Positions 53,026 through 61,910 of a stretch of DNA of 64,000 nt are shown one piece after another. The stretch is from the NCBI RefSeq assembly GCF_000527095.1, contig NZ_AZUN01000001.1, forward strand, positions 1,240,001 to 1,304,000, written 5' to 3'. This DNA comes from Methylomicrobium lacus LW14 (GTDB taxonomy: Bacteria > Pseudomonadota > Gammaproteobacteria > Methylococcales > Methylomonadaceae). The position numbers were made by a program, and so were the translations under genes. Numbering within the stretch: position 1 is the stretch's first letter; each line of letters starts with the position of its first letter. The notes beneath the pieces are model-generated. The model saw only the letters and a program-made list of their open reading frames with translations, was not told the DNA's origin and searched no databases.

Positions 53026-53568
53026 TCATTAGGCCTCTTACAGATACTCTTATATAAATAAGCACCTATTATCGCTCAAATCACGAAAGTTTTCGAATCG
53101 ATATTATTTAACTCAGCTATGACAAGGCGAAAAGAACGAGGCCGTGCAATACGATTTGCTGCTCACCGCATCGGATGAACTGGAGCAGGCAAGGCCATAA
53201 GATGCATCGCATAGGATGCTGCCGACGTCAGGAAGCGCATCATTCGAGATACAGACAATTGGCCGCTCTATGGGAGAACTGAAAGGAGAAAAACGAAGCA
53301 AACCGTGGTTTTATTTCGACATGTCGGGCACAAAAAGCGTGCCCGACCTTGTATCTTATTCCATGTCATGGTTAGCTACCCTGACAAGAGATAGAAGCAG
53401 CTTGTGCCCAGCCTTAAGGATCAACCTTGCCGCGTAGATAAAGCCTTCTGTCTCGCTTCTGATGCCAACCTGGACACTGAACGGTAGCCAAGGGCGTAGA
53501 CCCTGTATGTACAAGGCAAGTGGGCTCAGTTGGTGGTTTTTATATGTATCCATTAATTAGGTTTTACT
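53026..53568. other. Non-coding, likely includes the left end of IS110 copy 2
   Basis: No gene. The stretch 53380-53560 directly before the IS110 frame is the expected site of a bridge RNA in IS110-group elements, but I could not draw a convincing fold by eye. Confidence 0.35.
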
Positions 53569-54555
53569 ATGTTTTTCATTGGCATTGATGTCTCTAAAGC
53601 CAAACTCGATTGCTGTCTGTTGCTGGATGTTGCCAGCAACAAGCGTCGCACCAAGGTGGTCGCCAATTCTAAAACCGGGATTGCCGATCTATTAGCCTGG
53701 TGTATTAAACAGCAGGCGCCTGTCCACGAACTCCATGCCATTATGGAGGGTACCGGTGTGTATCACGAACAGGCCGCATTGGCTTTATCCGATGCGGGCG
53801 CGGCGGTGTCCATTGTCAACCCTGCGCAAGTCAAGGATTTCGGCCGTAGTCTCGGTGTGCGCACGAAAACCGACGGCGTCGACAGCTTTGTATTAGCCCG
53901 TTACGGCGCCTTGCTCAAACCCAAACCCTGGACGCCACCCGCCCAGGAAGCTCGCACCCTTCAAGCCCTGTTGTCACGCCGTGAAGCAATTGCTCAGGAT
54001 TTGCAACGCGAGCGCAATCGTCTGGAAAAAGCCGACGCCACCGACACTCCGCTGCTAATCCGCCAATCCATCGAAGATTCGATTGACTTTCTGGAAAAAC
54101 AACTCGCCAAGCTCCAGCAGGACATTGACGATCACATCAACAAACATCCCAACCTCAAAGACGATCGGGATTTGCTCATTAGCATTCCGGCGGTTGGGCC
54201 GTAAGTAGGTAATCATTTACTGTCCGTCATGCACAATCATGAATTTCAATCGGCCGAGCAATTGGCAGCCTATCTTGGCTTGGTGCCCGTTGAGCGGCAG
54301 TCCGGTACCTCTCTACTGGGTCGCCCTCGCTTATCCAAAGCCGGACCTGCACGTATTCGTGCGGTTTTGTATATGGCCGCCATTGTCGCTACCCAACATA
54401 ATCCGCACCTCAAAGCCCTTTACCAGCGTTTGCAAGAACGGGGGAAAACCAAAATGTCTGCCCTCGGGGCTGTTATGCGGAAATTGGTCCATTTGTGCTT
54501 CGGTGTTCTTAAAACACGCCAACCTTATCAACCTGATTATGGATCTCCGGCTTGA
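53569..54555 (+). pseudogene. IS110-family transposase (copy 2) with a premature stop
   Basis: 328 codons in one frame interrupted by TAA at 54202-54204 (after Ile-Pro-Ala-Val-Gly-Pro). Before it: Phe-Ile-Gly-Ile-Asp-Val-Ser-Lys, Met-Glu-Gly-Thr-Gly-Val-Tyr, Lys-Thr-Asp-Gly-Val-Asp. After it: Tyr-Leu-Gly-Leu-Val-Pro-Val-Glu-Arg-Gln-Ser-Gly. The stop lies between the DEDD and Tnp20 domains, so the protein is probably inactive. A different subgroup from copy 1. Confidence 0.9.
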
Positions 54556-54570
54556 CTTTTAAGACGGTAT

Positions 54571-54594
54571 CTACATGCCTACATGCCTACATGC
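54571..54594. repeat. Three tandem copies of CTACATGC
   Basis: 8-bp unit repeated three times, 15 bp after the IS110 copy 2 frame. May mark the element's right end. Confidence 0.8.
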
Positions 54595-54648
54595 CTGCAA
54601 AAAGTTTAGCGTTGCATCCCCTTTGATTAAGTGTTGGGATGCTCGCAC

Positions 54649-54998
54649 TTAGAGAACTGGGGGTCCGTGCCTCACACTGGCAAGACAGTCTTTAGCGCCC
54701 TGTGGAACTTGATCAAGATCCACCCGCTTCATCGTGAGACCAGGACCGGAGGTGCCGATGATTTGCTTCGGGCTCCCAAGTTGCTCAAAATAAATGGTGT
54801 TACCGTCAACAGGTGTCAGCAGCTTAACCGTTTTGACGTCTCCAGCGTTTGTCAGGCTTCTCTTTAAAGAGAAGGAGCCGCCAAAGCTAATGCCTTTGGC
54901 AGCAGAATCGGCAAGCTGCCCTGCTTATCATTGCAGCGCTTCCACTTGCACCAAATTATCCGAAAACGACGGCGCATTGCCCATATTGACCAGGGCCG
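54649..54998 (-). pseudogene. Fused gene debris: unknown C-terminal fragment and tail of the molybdopterin oxidoreductase
   Basis: Positions 54939-54993 match 57740-57794 with one mismatch noticed, i.e. the coding end of the oxidoreductase (Asp-Asn-Leu-Val-Gln-Val-Glu-Ala-Leu). After two stops the same frame continues at about 54921-54649 as an open frame without a start (Ala-Lys-Gly-Ile-Ser-Phe-Gly-Gly-Ser, Leu-Leu-Thr-Pro-Val-Asp-Gly-Asn) which I do not recognise. The gap 54999-55074 holds nothing I can name. Confidence 0.6.
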
Positions 54999-55074
54999 TA
55001 GTACTCATTCATTGTTGTTATGTCGGCTGGTAGGCCCCAATATATTCAGTTTCAATGTAAATGGAGCTGGACAA

Positions 55075-56219
55075 TTGGCGAAGAAATACAGAGTGCGGCT
55101 AACCGAAGAAGAGCGTAGTTATTTGGAAAGCTTGGTGCATAAAGGAAAAGTGGCAGCCCACAAAAGGCTTCATGCTGAAATATTGCTCAAGGCCGATAGT
55201 AGTGCATGGGGTGATCAATGGCAGGATAGCCAAATCAGTGAGGCCTTTGGCATCTCAACGCGAACCGTGGAACGGGTCAGGCAGCGCTTGGTTCAAGAAG
55301 GATTAGAGTTGGCCTTAGAACGAGCGAAACCGAGCCGGGTTAGAAACCGTGTGATTGATGGTGAAAACGAAGCCCATTTAGTGGCATTAGCTTGCAGTGA
55401 TGCGCCGGATGGCTATAGCCGTTGGACATTACGCTTGTTGGGGCAACGTATGGTGGAACTGGGCTACGTGGAAAGCGTATCGCATGAAACGATTCGGCAG
55501 ACGTTAAAAAAAATGAACTGAAACCCTGGCAAAACAAAGAGTGGTGCATACCCGCCCAAGGGAGTGCGGAATTTGTCTGTGCGATGGAAGATGTGCTGGA
55601 TGTTTACAAGCGTTCCTACGATGAAGACCATCCACTGGTCTGTATGGATGAAAGCAGCAAACAGCATATTAAAGAGACACGCCAACCGCTACCGGCCAAA
55701 CCGGGCTCGGTCGAAAAGTACGATACGGAATATGAGCGCAATGGCGTCAGTAATCTGTTTATGTTCTTTGAGCCGTTAGCAGGCAAGCGGCAAGTCGTGG
55801 TGACAGATCAAAGGACCGCCGTGGACTGGGCGCATCAAATACGCAACTTGGTTGATGTTATCCACCCTCACGCCAAGCGCATTACCCTGGTGATGGACAA
55901 CTTAAATACCCACACCGGTGCATCGCTCTATAAGGCTTTTGCACCCGAGGAAGTGCGGAGAATTTTGGACAAACTGGACATACACTACACCCCCAAGCAC
56001 GGTAGCTGGTTGAATATGGCAGAAATAGAATTGAGCATTTTGTCCCGGCAATGTTTGGAGCGGCGCATTCCAGACCAAGAGACTTTAAAAAAGGAAGTCG
56101 CCGCATGGCAAGAACAACGAAATGCTATCGCAAGACCCATGCAATGGCGATTTACTAATGAGGATGCGCGGATAAAATTGAAAAAACTTTACCCGACAGT
56201 AAGTACCCATGCAAAATAA
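55075..56219 (+). CDS. IS630-family transposase made by frameshifting
   Basis: Frame 1 starts at TTG 55075 (Met-Ala-Lys-Lys-Tyr-Arg-Val by family) and encodes the helix-turn-helix half, stopping at 55521. Frame 2 continues from the A8 run at 55506-55513 in the -1 frame: Lys-Lys-Asn-Glu-Leu-Lys-Pro-Trp-Gln, then the DDE domain with Cys-Met-Asp-Glu-Ser-Ser, Leu-Val-Met-Asp-Asn-Leu-Asn-Thr-His and Ser-Trp-Leu-Asn-Met-Ala-Glu-Ile-Glu. Slippery A runs producing one long protein are known in the family. Joined length is about 380 residues. Confidence 0.88.
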
Positions 56220-56314
56220 AACCGGTATTTTTTCAGGGCGCATTGTAAAATTTTCTAATAAAAACAATATTTTGTTTGCTTTTTCTTGTTGGATAGATAT
56301 GCGTGGGTACTTAC
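56199..56314. repeat. 116-bp segment bounded by 15-bp inverted repeats
   Basis: GTAAGTACCCATGCA (56199-56213) and TGCGTGGGTACTTAC (56300-56314) are complements with one mismatch. It overlaps the last codons of the IS630 transposase, so it may include the IS630 right end. Confidence 0.6.
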
Positions 56315-56329
56315 AAAAATGACTGGGTA

Positions 56330-56964
56330 GTAGGATGCGGTGAGGAACGAACCACATCGTTCGCGTCACTCGCCAGCAACTCTATCCATGCATACAATTT
56401 GATTACCCCAATTAAGCGGATACAACCCATTTTCAACAAATTTGTGAAAACTGGAATGTTTCCAATCTGCCACACATCTTACCAATCCGTGCTTTACCGG
56501 ATTCCAATGGATATAATCGATGTGCGCCTGATAATCCGCCTCATCCCGAATCAGATGATCCCAAAAACGCTTTTGCCATATTCCTCGCTCACCACGCTTG
56601 GCTCGACTATTGGAAATTCGCTCGCCTGTTTCGATGCCGCGAGAAAAATTGCTTTTGATCAGCCCCCAGCGCGTGGAAAAATCCTTATCACCTGACGGCA
56701 GCGTCAGTACACAGTGCAAATGATCCGGTAAGACCACGATAGCATCAATATTGTAGGGATGTTTTGTCCGAACCCTAATGAATGATTCGCGTAATACATC
56801 AATTCGATCTACCAGCAGTTGATTACCTTTACGTTCTACAAGATTAACAGTAAAAAACCATGTTGCGCCTGGTACATAAATTCGCCGGTAATTTGTCATG
56901 ATTATTGGCCATTTATGGATGTTGATTACGCGAATGATGCGGTTCGTTCCTCACCGCATCCTAC
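56330..56964. mobile_element. RAYT gene bracketed by inverted REP sequences
   Basis: 37-bp flanks at 56330-56366 and 56928-56964 are inverted copies (two mismatches). Each has GTAG followed by a GATGCGGT...ACCGCATC hairpin, the layout of REP sequences recognised by RAYT proteins. Confidence 0.85.
56366..56899 (-). CDS. RAYT (REP-associated tyrosine transposase)
   Basis: 177 residues: Tyr-Arg-Arg-Ile-Tyr-Val-Pro-Gly-Ala-Thr-Trp-Phe-Phe-Thr-Val, the His-Leu-His motif in Val-Leu-Pro-Asp-His-Leu-His-Cys-Val-Leu (about 62), and the catalytic Tyr helix Tyr-Gln-Ala-His-Ile-Asp-Tyr-Ile-His-Trp-Asn-Pro-Val-Lys-His-Gly. The Y1/HUH-like IS200-related fold cuts single strands at REP hairpins. The frame is complete; the stop codon touches the left REP. 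Confidence 0.95.
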   Translation of the reverse strand: MTNYRRIYVPGATWFFTVNLVERKGNQLLVDRIDVLRESFIRVRTKHPYNIDAIVVLPDHLHCVLTLPSGDKDFSTRWGLIKSNFSRGIETGERISNSRAKRGERGIWQKRFWDHLIRDEADYQAHIDYIHWNPVKHGLVRCVADWKHSSFHKFVENGLYPLNWGNQIVCMDRVAGE

Positions 56965-56967
56965 AAA

Positions 56968-57324
56968 CTACTGACCTGCTTGCTGACGAACAAAAACCAA
57001 TTGTTCAAGAAGTTGTGGTATCGCCGTCACTGCTGTCTCCCAAACGATTTCGAGATCAATATCAAAATAGCCGTGCGCGATTCGATTCCGCATGCCCTTC
57101 ATGTTTTTCCATGGAATTTCGGGATACTGCTCGATGACTTTCGCTTGCTCGTTGAGCAATTTCGTTGCTGCTTCGCCGATGACGATCAAATTGAAAATCA
57201 CCGCCTGCTGTGTCCGTTTATCGGTCATGAATTCGGATTTATCCAGGCCCTCAAGGTACACTCCGATCAGCTTGGCTGCCTCGATCATGTGATCAAGATA
57301 ATCCGTCCAACGACGCTCGCTCAT
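56968..57324 (-). CDS. hepT: HepT-like toxin (DUF86 HEPN ribonuclease)
   Basis: 118 residues, all helical. The HEPN motif Arg-x4-His-x-Tyr is present as Arg-Asn-Arg-Ile-Ala-His-Gly-Tyr-Phe (about 82-90). The family acts as an RNase toxin held in check by a MntA nucleotidyltransferase that AMPylates it near this Tyr. The start overlaps the end of mntA by 4 bp. The 3' end lies only 4 bp from the REP of the RAYT unit. Confidence 0.9.
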   Translation of the reverse strand: MSERRWTDYLDHMIEAAKLIGVYLEGLDKSEFMTDKRTQQAVIFNLIVIGEAATKLLNEQAKVIEQYPEIPWKNMKGMRNRIAHGYFDIDLEIVWETAVTAIPQLLEQLVFVRQQAGQ

Positions 57325-57611
57325 ACCGGCTTAGCCTCGGCTAAAACCTGATCCCGAAACTTGCGAGGCAAATCGTTTGGGGTGCAGACATCGACCGGAA
57401 TGCCAAGTGTTTCCTCCAATTCGATTTGCAGCCCACCTAAATCAAACAAGGTCGTACCCGGCAAAGGATCCACCAGCAAATCGAGGTCGCTGCCGTCCTT
57501 ATCGTAACCATGCAAAACGGAACCGAATACGCGCAGGTTGGCAACACGAAAAGTTGAGGCGATTCGACGGACTTTTTCGCGATTGGTTTCCAAAGCGATT
57601 GATGGTTTCAT
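57321..57611 (-). CDS. mntA: MntA-like antitoxin (minimal nucleotidyltransferase)
   Basis: 96 residues with the signature Gly-Ser-x10-Asp-x-Asp (Phe-Gly-Ser-Val-Leu-His-Gly...Ser-Asp-Leu-Asp-Leu-Leu-Val-Asp, about 30-46). Partner of the adjacent HepT. First gene of the pair; both are intact. Confidence 0.92.
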   Translation of the reverse strand: MKPSIALETNREKVRRIASTFRVANLRVFGSVLHGYDKDGSDLDLLVDPLPGTTLFDLGGLQIELEETLGIPVDVCTPNDLPRKFRDQVLAEAKPV

Positions 57612-57732
57612 GATCGGCTACGGGTTGCGAAATGCGTTTCATAATAACCCGAGCCTTGCTGTTTGACCATTGATTTTGCGAGCATCCGTGCCTTATGGTC
57701 AAGTGCTCAAAGCCGCAACCGCATTCTGCGAA

Positions 57733-59886
57733 CTAAAGGGCTTCCACTTGCACCAGATTATCCGAAAACGACGGCGCATTGCCCATATTGACCAGTTCCG
57801 CCGAACTGATGCTGTTCACCGTCCCATCATTCAATTGCCGCCAGTACCCCAACGTCGCAACGATCAATCCCGGTTTCACATCCTCGGTGATTTTGGCAAC
57901 GCCCGCAAAAGCGCCCCGCCCGTTAAAGACCCTGACCTTATCGCCGTGGCTAATCCCGCGCTGATCGGCGTCAACCGCATTGATCAGCACGAATTGCTCG
58001 CCCTGCCCCTGACTTTTGTTTTCCATGTTCGCATAACAGGAATTCAGGAAACCGTGGCTCTTCGGCGACACGATATTCAACGGATAGCGTTTGGCCAGAT
58101 CGGGATTCGTGGTCGCCGTTTCCCGGGGAGGCACATAATCCGGCAACGGGTCCAGCGCTTCGCCCGGTTGAAAGCCCTCGTACATTTGGCGGAAAGGTCC
58201 CGGTACAAAATTGGTGGCACCCTCGGCGATGAACTGGCATTTGCCGGACTGCGTCGGGAAATTGCCTTCCTTATGCGGCGCCCGATCATCCTTGGTGCCA
58301 ACGTTTAAACGCGCGAAACCGTGTTGACGCAAGTAGTCCAGATCGATGCCCCGGCACGCGGGCGCATCCCAGTCGATATAATGCTCCAGGCATTCGGCAT
58401 CCGACCAACGGAAATTATCTTCATTGAAGCCGAACCTCGCGGCCAGACGCCGGAAAATCTCGTTGTTCGGGATCGCCTCGCCGGGCGACTCGACGCATTT
58501 GGCATTGTAAGTCAGATACAGATGACCCCAGGACAGAATGATGTCTTCCATCTCCGCACCCATCGACGCGGGCAACAGGATATCGGCGTACAACGCGGTG
58601 TCGGAGATGAAGTGTTCCGCCGAAACCAGAAACAGATCCTCGTTCTTCAAGCCTTTGACAATCTTGTCGGTTTCCGGTGCCTGGGTGACCGGGTTCGCGT
58701 TCCAGCACATAATCGATTTGATCGGCGGGCCTGCGGGCGGCTCGTCGGTCAGGGCGCGGCCGATCTGCAAGGCATTGATCACGCGCGTGCCTTCCGGGAT
58801 CAAATCCGGCCGGCAAAGCACATCGAATTTATAAGGGTGCTCCCACACCGGAAATTGCAGGATGCCGCCGCCGACATGACGCCAGGCGCCGGTCAAGGCT
58901 GGCAGACAGGAAACCGCGCGAATGGTCTGGCCGCCGCCGTGATGCCGTTCCAGCGCAACGCCGATACGGATCGCGGCGGGTTGCGTGACCGCATATTCGC
59001 GGGCCAGCTCGCGGATATCGTCGGCCGGGATGCCGGTGATTTCGGCCGCCCATTCCGGTGTCCGCGATTTCGCCCGTTCCGCCAGCTCCGCAAAACCGAT
59101 CGTGTGGCGATCGACATAATCCTGATCGATCAACCCCTCTTCGATGATCGTATGGATCATCGCCATCGCCAGCGCGCCGTCCGTACCCGGCTTCGGCGCG
59201 AGATGCCAGTCGGCTTCCTTGGCCGTGCGGGAAGCATAGGAGTCGATCACGACGACCTTGGCGCCTTTCTTCTGCGCTTCCTTGACGATATGCCAGTGAT
59301 GCAGATTGGTGCTGACCGAATTGCAGGCCCAGATGATGATGTATTTGGCATGGATGAAGCTTTCCGGATCGACCCCGGCGGTCGGCCCCACCGTCAACAG
59401 CCAGGCGGTGCTCGATCCTTCGCCGCAAAAGGTGCGCTCGGTCACCGTAGCGCCCATGCGGTTGAAGAACGCATCGCCGCCGTTCAGCCCATGCACCAGC
59501 CCCTGATTGCCGAGATAACTGTAAGGCACGATCGCCTGCGGGCCATGTTCGGCGATGATCGCCTGCCAGCGGCTGACGATTTCATCCAGCGCTTCATCCC
59601 AGCTGATCCGCGTGAATTGCCCGCTGCCTTTCGGGCCGTTGCGGCGCATCGGATACAAGAGGCGGTCCGGATGATAATGGCGTTTTTCGTAATCCTTCAA
59701 CTTGACGCAGAGCCCGCCCCGCGTCATCGGGTGATCGGGGTTGCCTTTGACACCAATTAGCTTGCCGTCGGTCACCTCGAAGACCATCGCGCAGGTATCG
59801 GGACAATCGTGCGGGCAACCGCCGGGGTGCGTTGTTTTGATCGTTTCGGCCATGTTGGATTTTGCGCTGGAAAAAAAGCTGATCAT
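57733..59886 (-). CDS. Molybdopterin-dependent oxidoreductase
   Basis: 717 residues from ATG 59886; ATG 59852 is an equally possible start. The N-terminus has a 4Fe-4S site (Cys-Pro-His-Asp-Cys-Pro-Asp-Thr-Cys, later Gly-Gly-Leu-Cys-Val-Lys). The molybdopterin domain has Ser-Trp-Asp-Glu-Ala-Leu-Asp, Phe-Cys-Gly-Glu-Gly-Ser-Ser and Cys-Trp-Asn-Ala-Asn-Pro, followed by a C-terminal molydopterin-dinucleotide domain (about 600-717). No Tat signal, so cytoplasmic. The subgroup holds poorly characterised formate-dehydrogenase/BisC-like enzymes; substrate unknown. A copy of its last 55 coding bases lies at 54939. Confidence 0.88.
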   Translation of the reverse strand: MISFFSSAKSNMAETIKTTHPGGCPHDCPDTCAMVFEVTDGKLIGVKGNPDHPMTRGGLCVKLKDYEKRHYHPDRLLYPMRRNGPKGSGQFTRISWDEALDEIVSRWQAIIAEHGPQAIVPYSYLGNQGLVHGLNGGDAFFNRMGATVTERTFCGEGSSTAWLLTVGPTAGVDPESFIHAKYIIIWACNSVSTNLHHWHIVKEAQKKGAKVVVIDSYASRTAKEADWHLAPKPGTDGALAMAMIHTIIEEGLIDQDYVDRHTIGFAELAERAKSRTPEWAAEITGIPADDIRELAREYAVTQPAAIRIGVALERHHGGGQTIRAVSCLPALTGAWRHVGGGILQFPVWEHPYKFDVLCRPDLIPEGTRVINALQIGRALTDEPPAGPPIKSIMCWNANPVTQAPETDKIVKGLKNEDLFLVSAEHFISDTALYADILLPASMGAEMEDIILSWGHLYLTYNAKCVESPGEAIPNNEIFRRLAARFGFNEDNFRWSDAECLEHYIDWDAPACRGIDLDYLRQHGFARLNVGTKDDRAPHKEGNFPTQSGKCQFIAEGATNFVPGPFRQMYEGFQPGEALDPLPDYVPPRETATTNPDLAKRYPLNIVSPKSHGFLNSCYANMENKSQGQGEQFVLINAVDADQRGISHGDKVRVFNGRGAFAGVAKITEDVKPGLIVATLGYWRQLNDGTVNSISSAELVNMGNAPSFSDNLVQVEAL

Positions 59887-59993
59887 AACTCATTCGATGG
59901 TCGCAGGTCATGTTTTCCAGGTTATAGAAAAAATCAGGCCTTAGCGAATAAATTCCGTATAGCCAATACATCCTATTCAGCGAAAGGTTCAGT

Positions 59994-60110
59994 CCCTTCT
60001 CCCGCCGCACCCAAAGGGCATAAAGGAGAAGGCTAGGATGAGGGGATATAAATCATGCATTTTGCCATGTTTTAAATTCCCCTCACCCAACCCTCTCCCT
60101 CTGGAGAAGG
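59994..60110. repeat. Intergenic inverted repeat of the GGAGAAGG/GATGAGGGG type
   Basis: CCCTTCTCCC...GGAGAAGGCTAGGATGAGGGG (59994-60046) faces CCCCTCACCCAACCCTCTCC...GGAGAAGG (60079-60110). This type of dispersed repeat is common between genes in many proteobacteria. No gene inside. Confidence 0.7.
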
Positions 60111-60120
60111 CTTGATCAGT

Positions 60121-60401
60121 TCATGTTTGATAAACCGCATCATGACTGCCGACATTGATCAAAATGATTTCCTTTTCGGTGATCAGCATTTCCAGGGCGA
60201 TTCGATAACCGATATTGATCGATACCGAGTGCAAGGCAGCCAATTTGCCTTTCAAGGGATGCAAGCGCAGCGATGGATGATGGGGATTTTGAGACAGCAA
60301 CAGCAGGGTTTTGCGATATTGCTCCTGAGTTCGGGATGCTGCCGGGCAAAGCGTTTGGCGCGTTTTTTATAGCTGTCGGTAAAAACTAAGGTGTAGCTCA
60401 T
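60121..60401 (-). pseudogene. RelE/ParE-type toxin, frameshifted
   Basis: ATG at 60401 overlaps the antitoxin stop (ATGA). Reads Tyr-Thr-Leu-Val-Phe-Thr-Asp-Ser-Tyr-Lys-Lys-Arg-Ala-Lys-Arg-Phe, then near 60325 one base is missing. The second frame continues Gln-Tyr-Arg-Lys-Thr-Leu-Leu-Leu-Leu, Leu-His-Pro-Leu-Lys-Gly-Lys-Leu, and Ile-Asn-Val-Gly-Ser-His-Asp-Ala-Val-Tyr to the stop at 60121. Total 281 nt, one short of a multiple of three. A full-length toxin of about 93 residues before the loss. Confidence 0.85.
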
Positions 60402-60646
60402 TCGGTAAACAGATCAGCCACATGTTGATCCACAGACTCCTTGCTGAACCGGCCAGCGGCAATATCCTGTTGCGCCTCATACAGCGCGGCTTCCAGTTCC
60501 ATTTCACGCAGATAATGGTAATGCTCGATCTTCATCACCACATAACATTCTTTCCCGCGCACCGTGATAACGGCTTCCGGCTGATTGGCAAGGTTTTCTT
60601 CCAGACAGGCGATGCCTTTGGTTTTTAATTCGTTTGCTGTAATCAT
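60398..60646 (-). CDS. Phd/YefM-type antitoxin of the broken RelE pair
   Basis: 82 residues: Thr-Ala-Asn-Glu-Leu-Lys-Thr-Lys-Gly-Ile-Ala, Ala-Val-Ile-Thr-Val-Arg-Gly-Lys-Glu-Cys-Tyr-Val-Val-Met, then an acidic helical toxin-binding tail (Glu-Leu-Glu-Ala-Ala-Leu-Tyr-Glu-Ala). The frame is intact although its toxin is not. A perfect palindrome upstream is a likely autoregulatory site. Confidence 0.9.
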   Translation of the reverse strand: MITANELKTKGIACLEENLANQPEAVITVRGKECYVVMKIEHYHYLREMELEAALYEAQQDIAAGRFSKESVDQHVADLFTE

Positions 60647-60660
60647 GCTATGTCACCCGA

Positions 60661-60676
60661 TTAATCGTACGATTAA
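60661..60676 (-). promoter_or_regulatory. Palindromic operator candidate of the antitoxin gene
   Basis: TTAATCGTACGATTAA, a perfect 16-bp palindrome 15 bp before the antitoxin start, followed upstream by further ATGATTAA/ATGATTC half-like sites (60682-60699). Fits binding by a dimeric antitoxin. The rest of the spacer to 60960 has no gene. Confidence 0.6.
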
Positions 60677-60960
60677 CTATATGATTAAATATATGATTCG
60701 TCAAATAGTCGAGTTTCATCGCATTCCAGCGTTCAAGCAAAGACGCCTAAGCCATCAGAAATTGATCGGCCTCGTTGAACAGGGACGGTTAGCGAGGCTT
60801 TAATCGCGACGTGGGCGTCGCTCCCACCTGACCCGTCCTTCTCACGGTAACGGCAGTCGCGCGCATTCTGATCGATTAAGCGGTATTTCATTTTGTGGCG
60901 ATTCCCATTAGAATGCGCCCCCTTTGATCATTCAAGATTCATACACAAGGAAAATCGCTT

Positions 60961-61836
60961 TTGGAAATTGTTTTCGTTTTTGGCCGCTTGTTTCTGTCAT
61001 CGGTATCCAACGTCTTTCAGAAACAGCTGTCGCATCAGGGCCTGCATCCGTTTTACATCGTCGCAACGACCTATGCCGTGCTGTCCGTTCTCGCCTTGCC
61101 GTTCTTTATCAATGGGACTTTTTCGCAGCTGAGCCCGTCATTCTGGATCAATGTGTTTCTGGCTTCCCTGCTCGACGTCGGCGGCTGGATGTTTATGGTG
61201 ATGTCGCTATCGAAAACCGATTTGTCGGTATTCGGGCCGCTGAATGCCTACAAGGTCGTCATTTCGATGCTGTTCGCGCTCGTTTTTCTCGGCGAGATAC
61301 CGACGCTGCAAGGCTTTGCCGGCGTCATGGTGATCGTCGCCGGCAGCTTTTTCTTGTTGCCGCCGGCGAACGGCGCGGCGCCAAACCGCTTCGCCACACT
61401 CCTGCAGGATCGCGGCGTGCAGGCAAGGTTTCTTTCGATCTTGCTGTTTTCGATCGGCACGGTGTTCCTGAAAGGCTCGCTCGAACATTCCACGCCGCTC
61501 GAAACCCTGATCTTCTGGTCATGGTTCGGCTTGCCTATGGTTTTGCTGGCGAATGCCTTGTTGAAAACGGAGAGGCTGACGGACAATGTCAAAAAATCGC
61601 AACCGCACCTCTTGTTGATGGCGGCGGTCGGGTTGACGGTCTTCGTGATGCAATATTTGACGCTGGTGCTGCTGTCGCAAATGCTGATAGCCTACACGCT
61701 GGCCCTGTTTCAACTCGGCATGCTGCTACAGGTATTCCTCGGCCATCGGATATTCAACGAGCCGCATCTGGCGCGCAGGCTTATCGGCAGCCTTGTGATG
61801 GTGGTGGGAAGCCTGATGGTATTGCAGCTGTACTAG
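60961..61836 (+). CDS. EamA-family (DMT) membrane transporter
   Basis: 291 residues, TTG start with an AAGGA site upstream. Ten hydrophobic helices in two homologous halves: Thr-Asp-Leu-Ser-Val-Phe-Gly-Pro-Leu-Asn-Ala-Tyr-Lys-Val-Val (helices 3-4) and Leu-Gly-Glu-Ile-Pro-Thr in the first, Leu-Ala-Leu-Phe-Gln-Leu-Gly in the second. The drug/metabolite transporter superfamily exports or imports small metabolites; no substrate can be named. Confidence 0.88.
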   Translation: MEIVFVFGRLFLSSVSNVFQKQLSHQGLHPFYIVATTYAVLSVLALPFFINGTFSQLSPSFWINVFLASLLDVGGWMFMVMSLSKTDLSVFGPLNAYKVVISMLFALVFLGEIPTLQGFAGVMVIVAGSFFLLPPANGAAPNRFATLLQDRGVQARFLSILLFSIGTVFLKGSLEHSTPLETLIFWSWFGLPMVLLANALLKTERLTDNVKKSQPHLLLMAAVGLTVFVMQYLTLVLLSQMLIAYTLALFQLGMLLQVFLGHRIFNEPHLARRLIGSLVMVVGSLMVLQLY

Positions 61837-61910
61837 CCGACGATCTACAAATTTTTCGGCCGCTCTAGATGAAAGCGTAAAATACCCCTTTCCTCCCTGA
61901 CGAATGGACC

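Noticed and set aside
54571..54594. Three CTACATGC units as a possible CRISPR or VNTR
   Set aside because: Units abut without spacers and number only three; listed as a simple repeat.
54649..54921. Gly-Ile-Ser-Phe-Gly-Gly-Ser stretch as a duplicate of gdhA
   Set aside because: Only about eight residues resemble the GDH motif and nothing on either side aligns.
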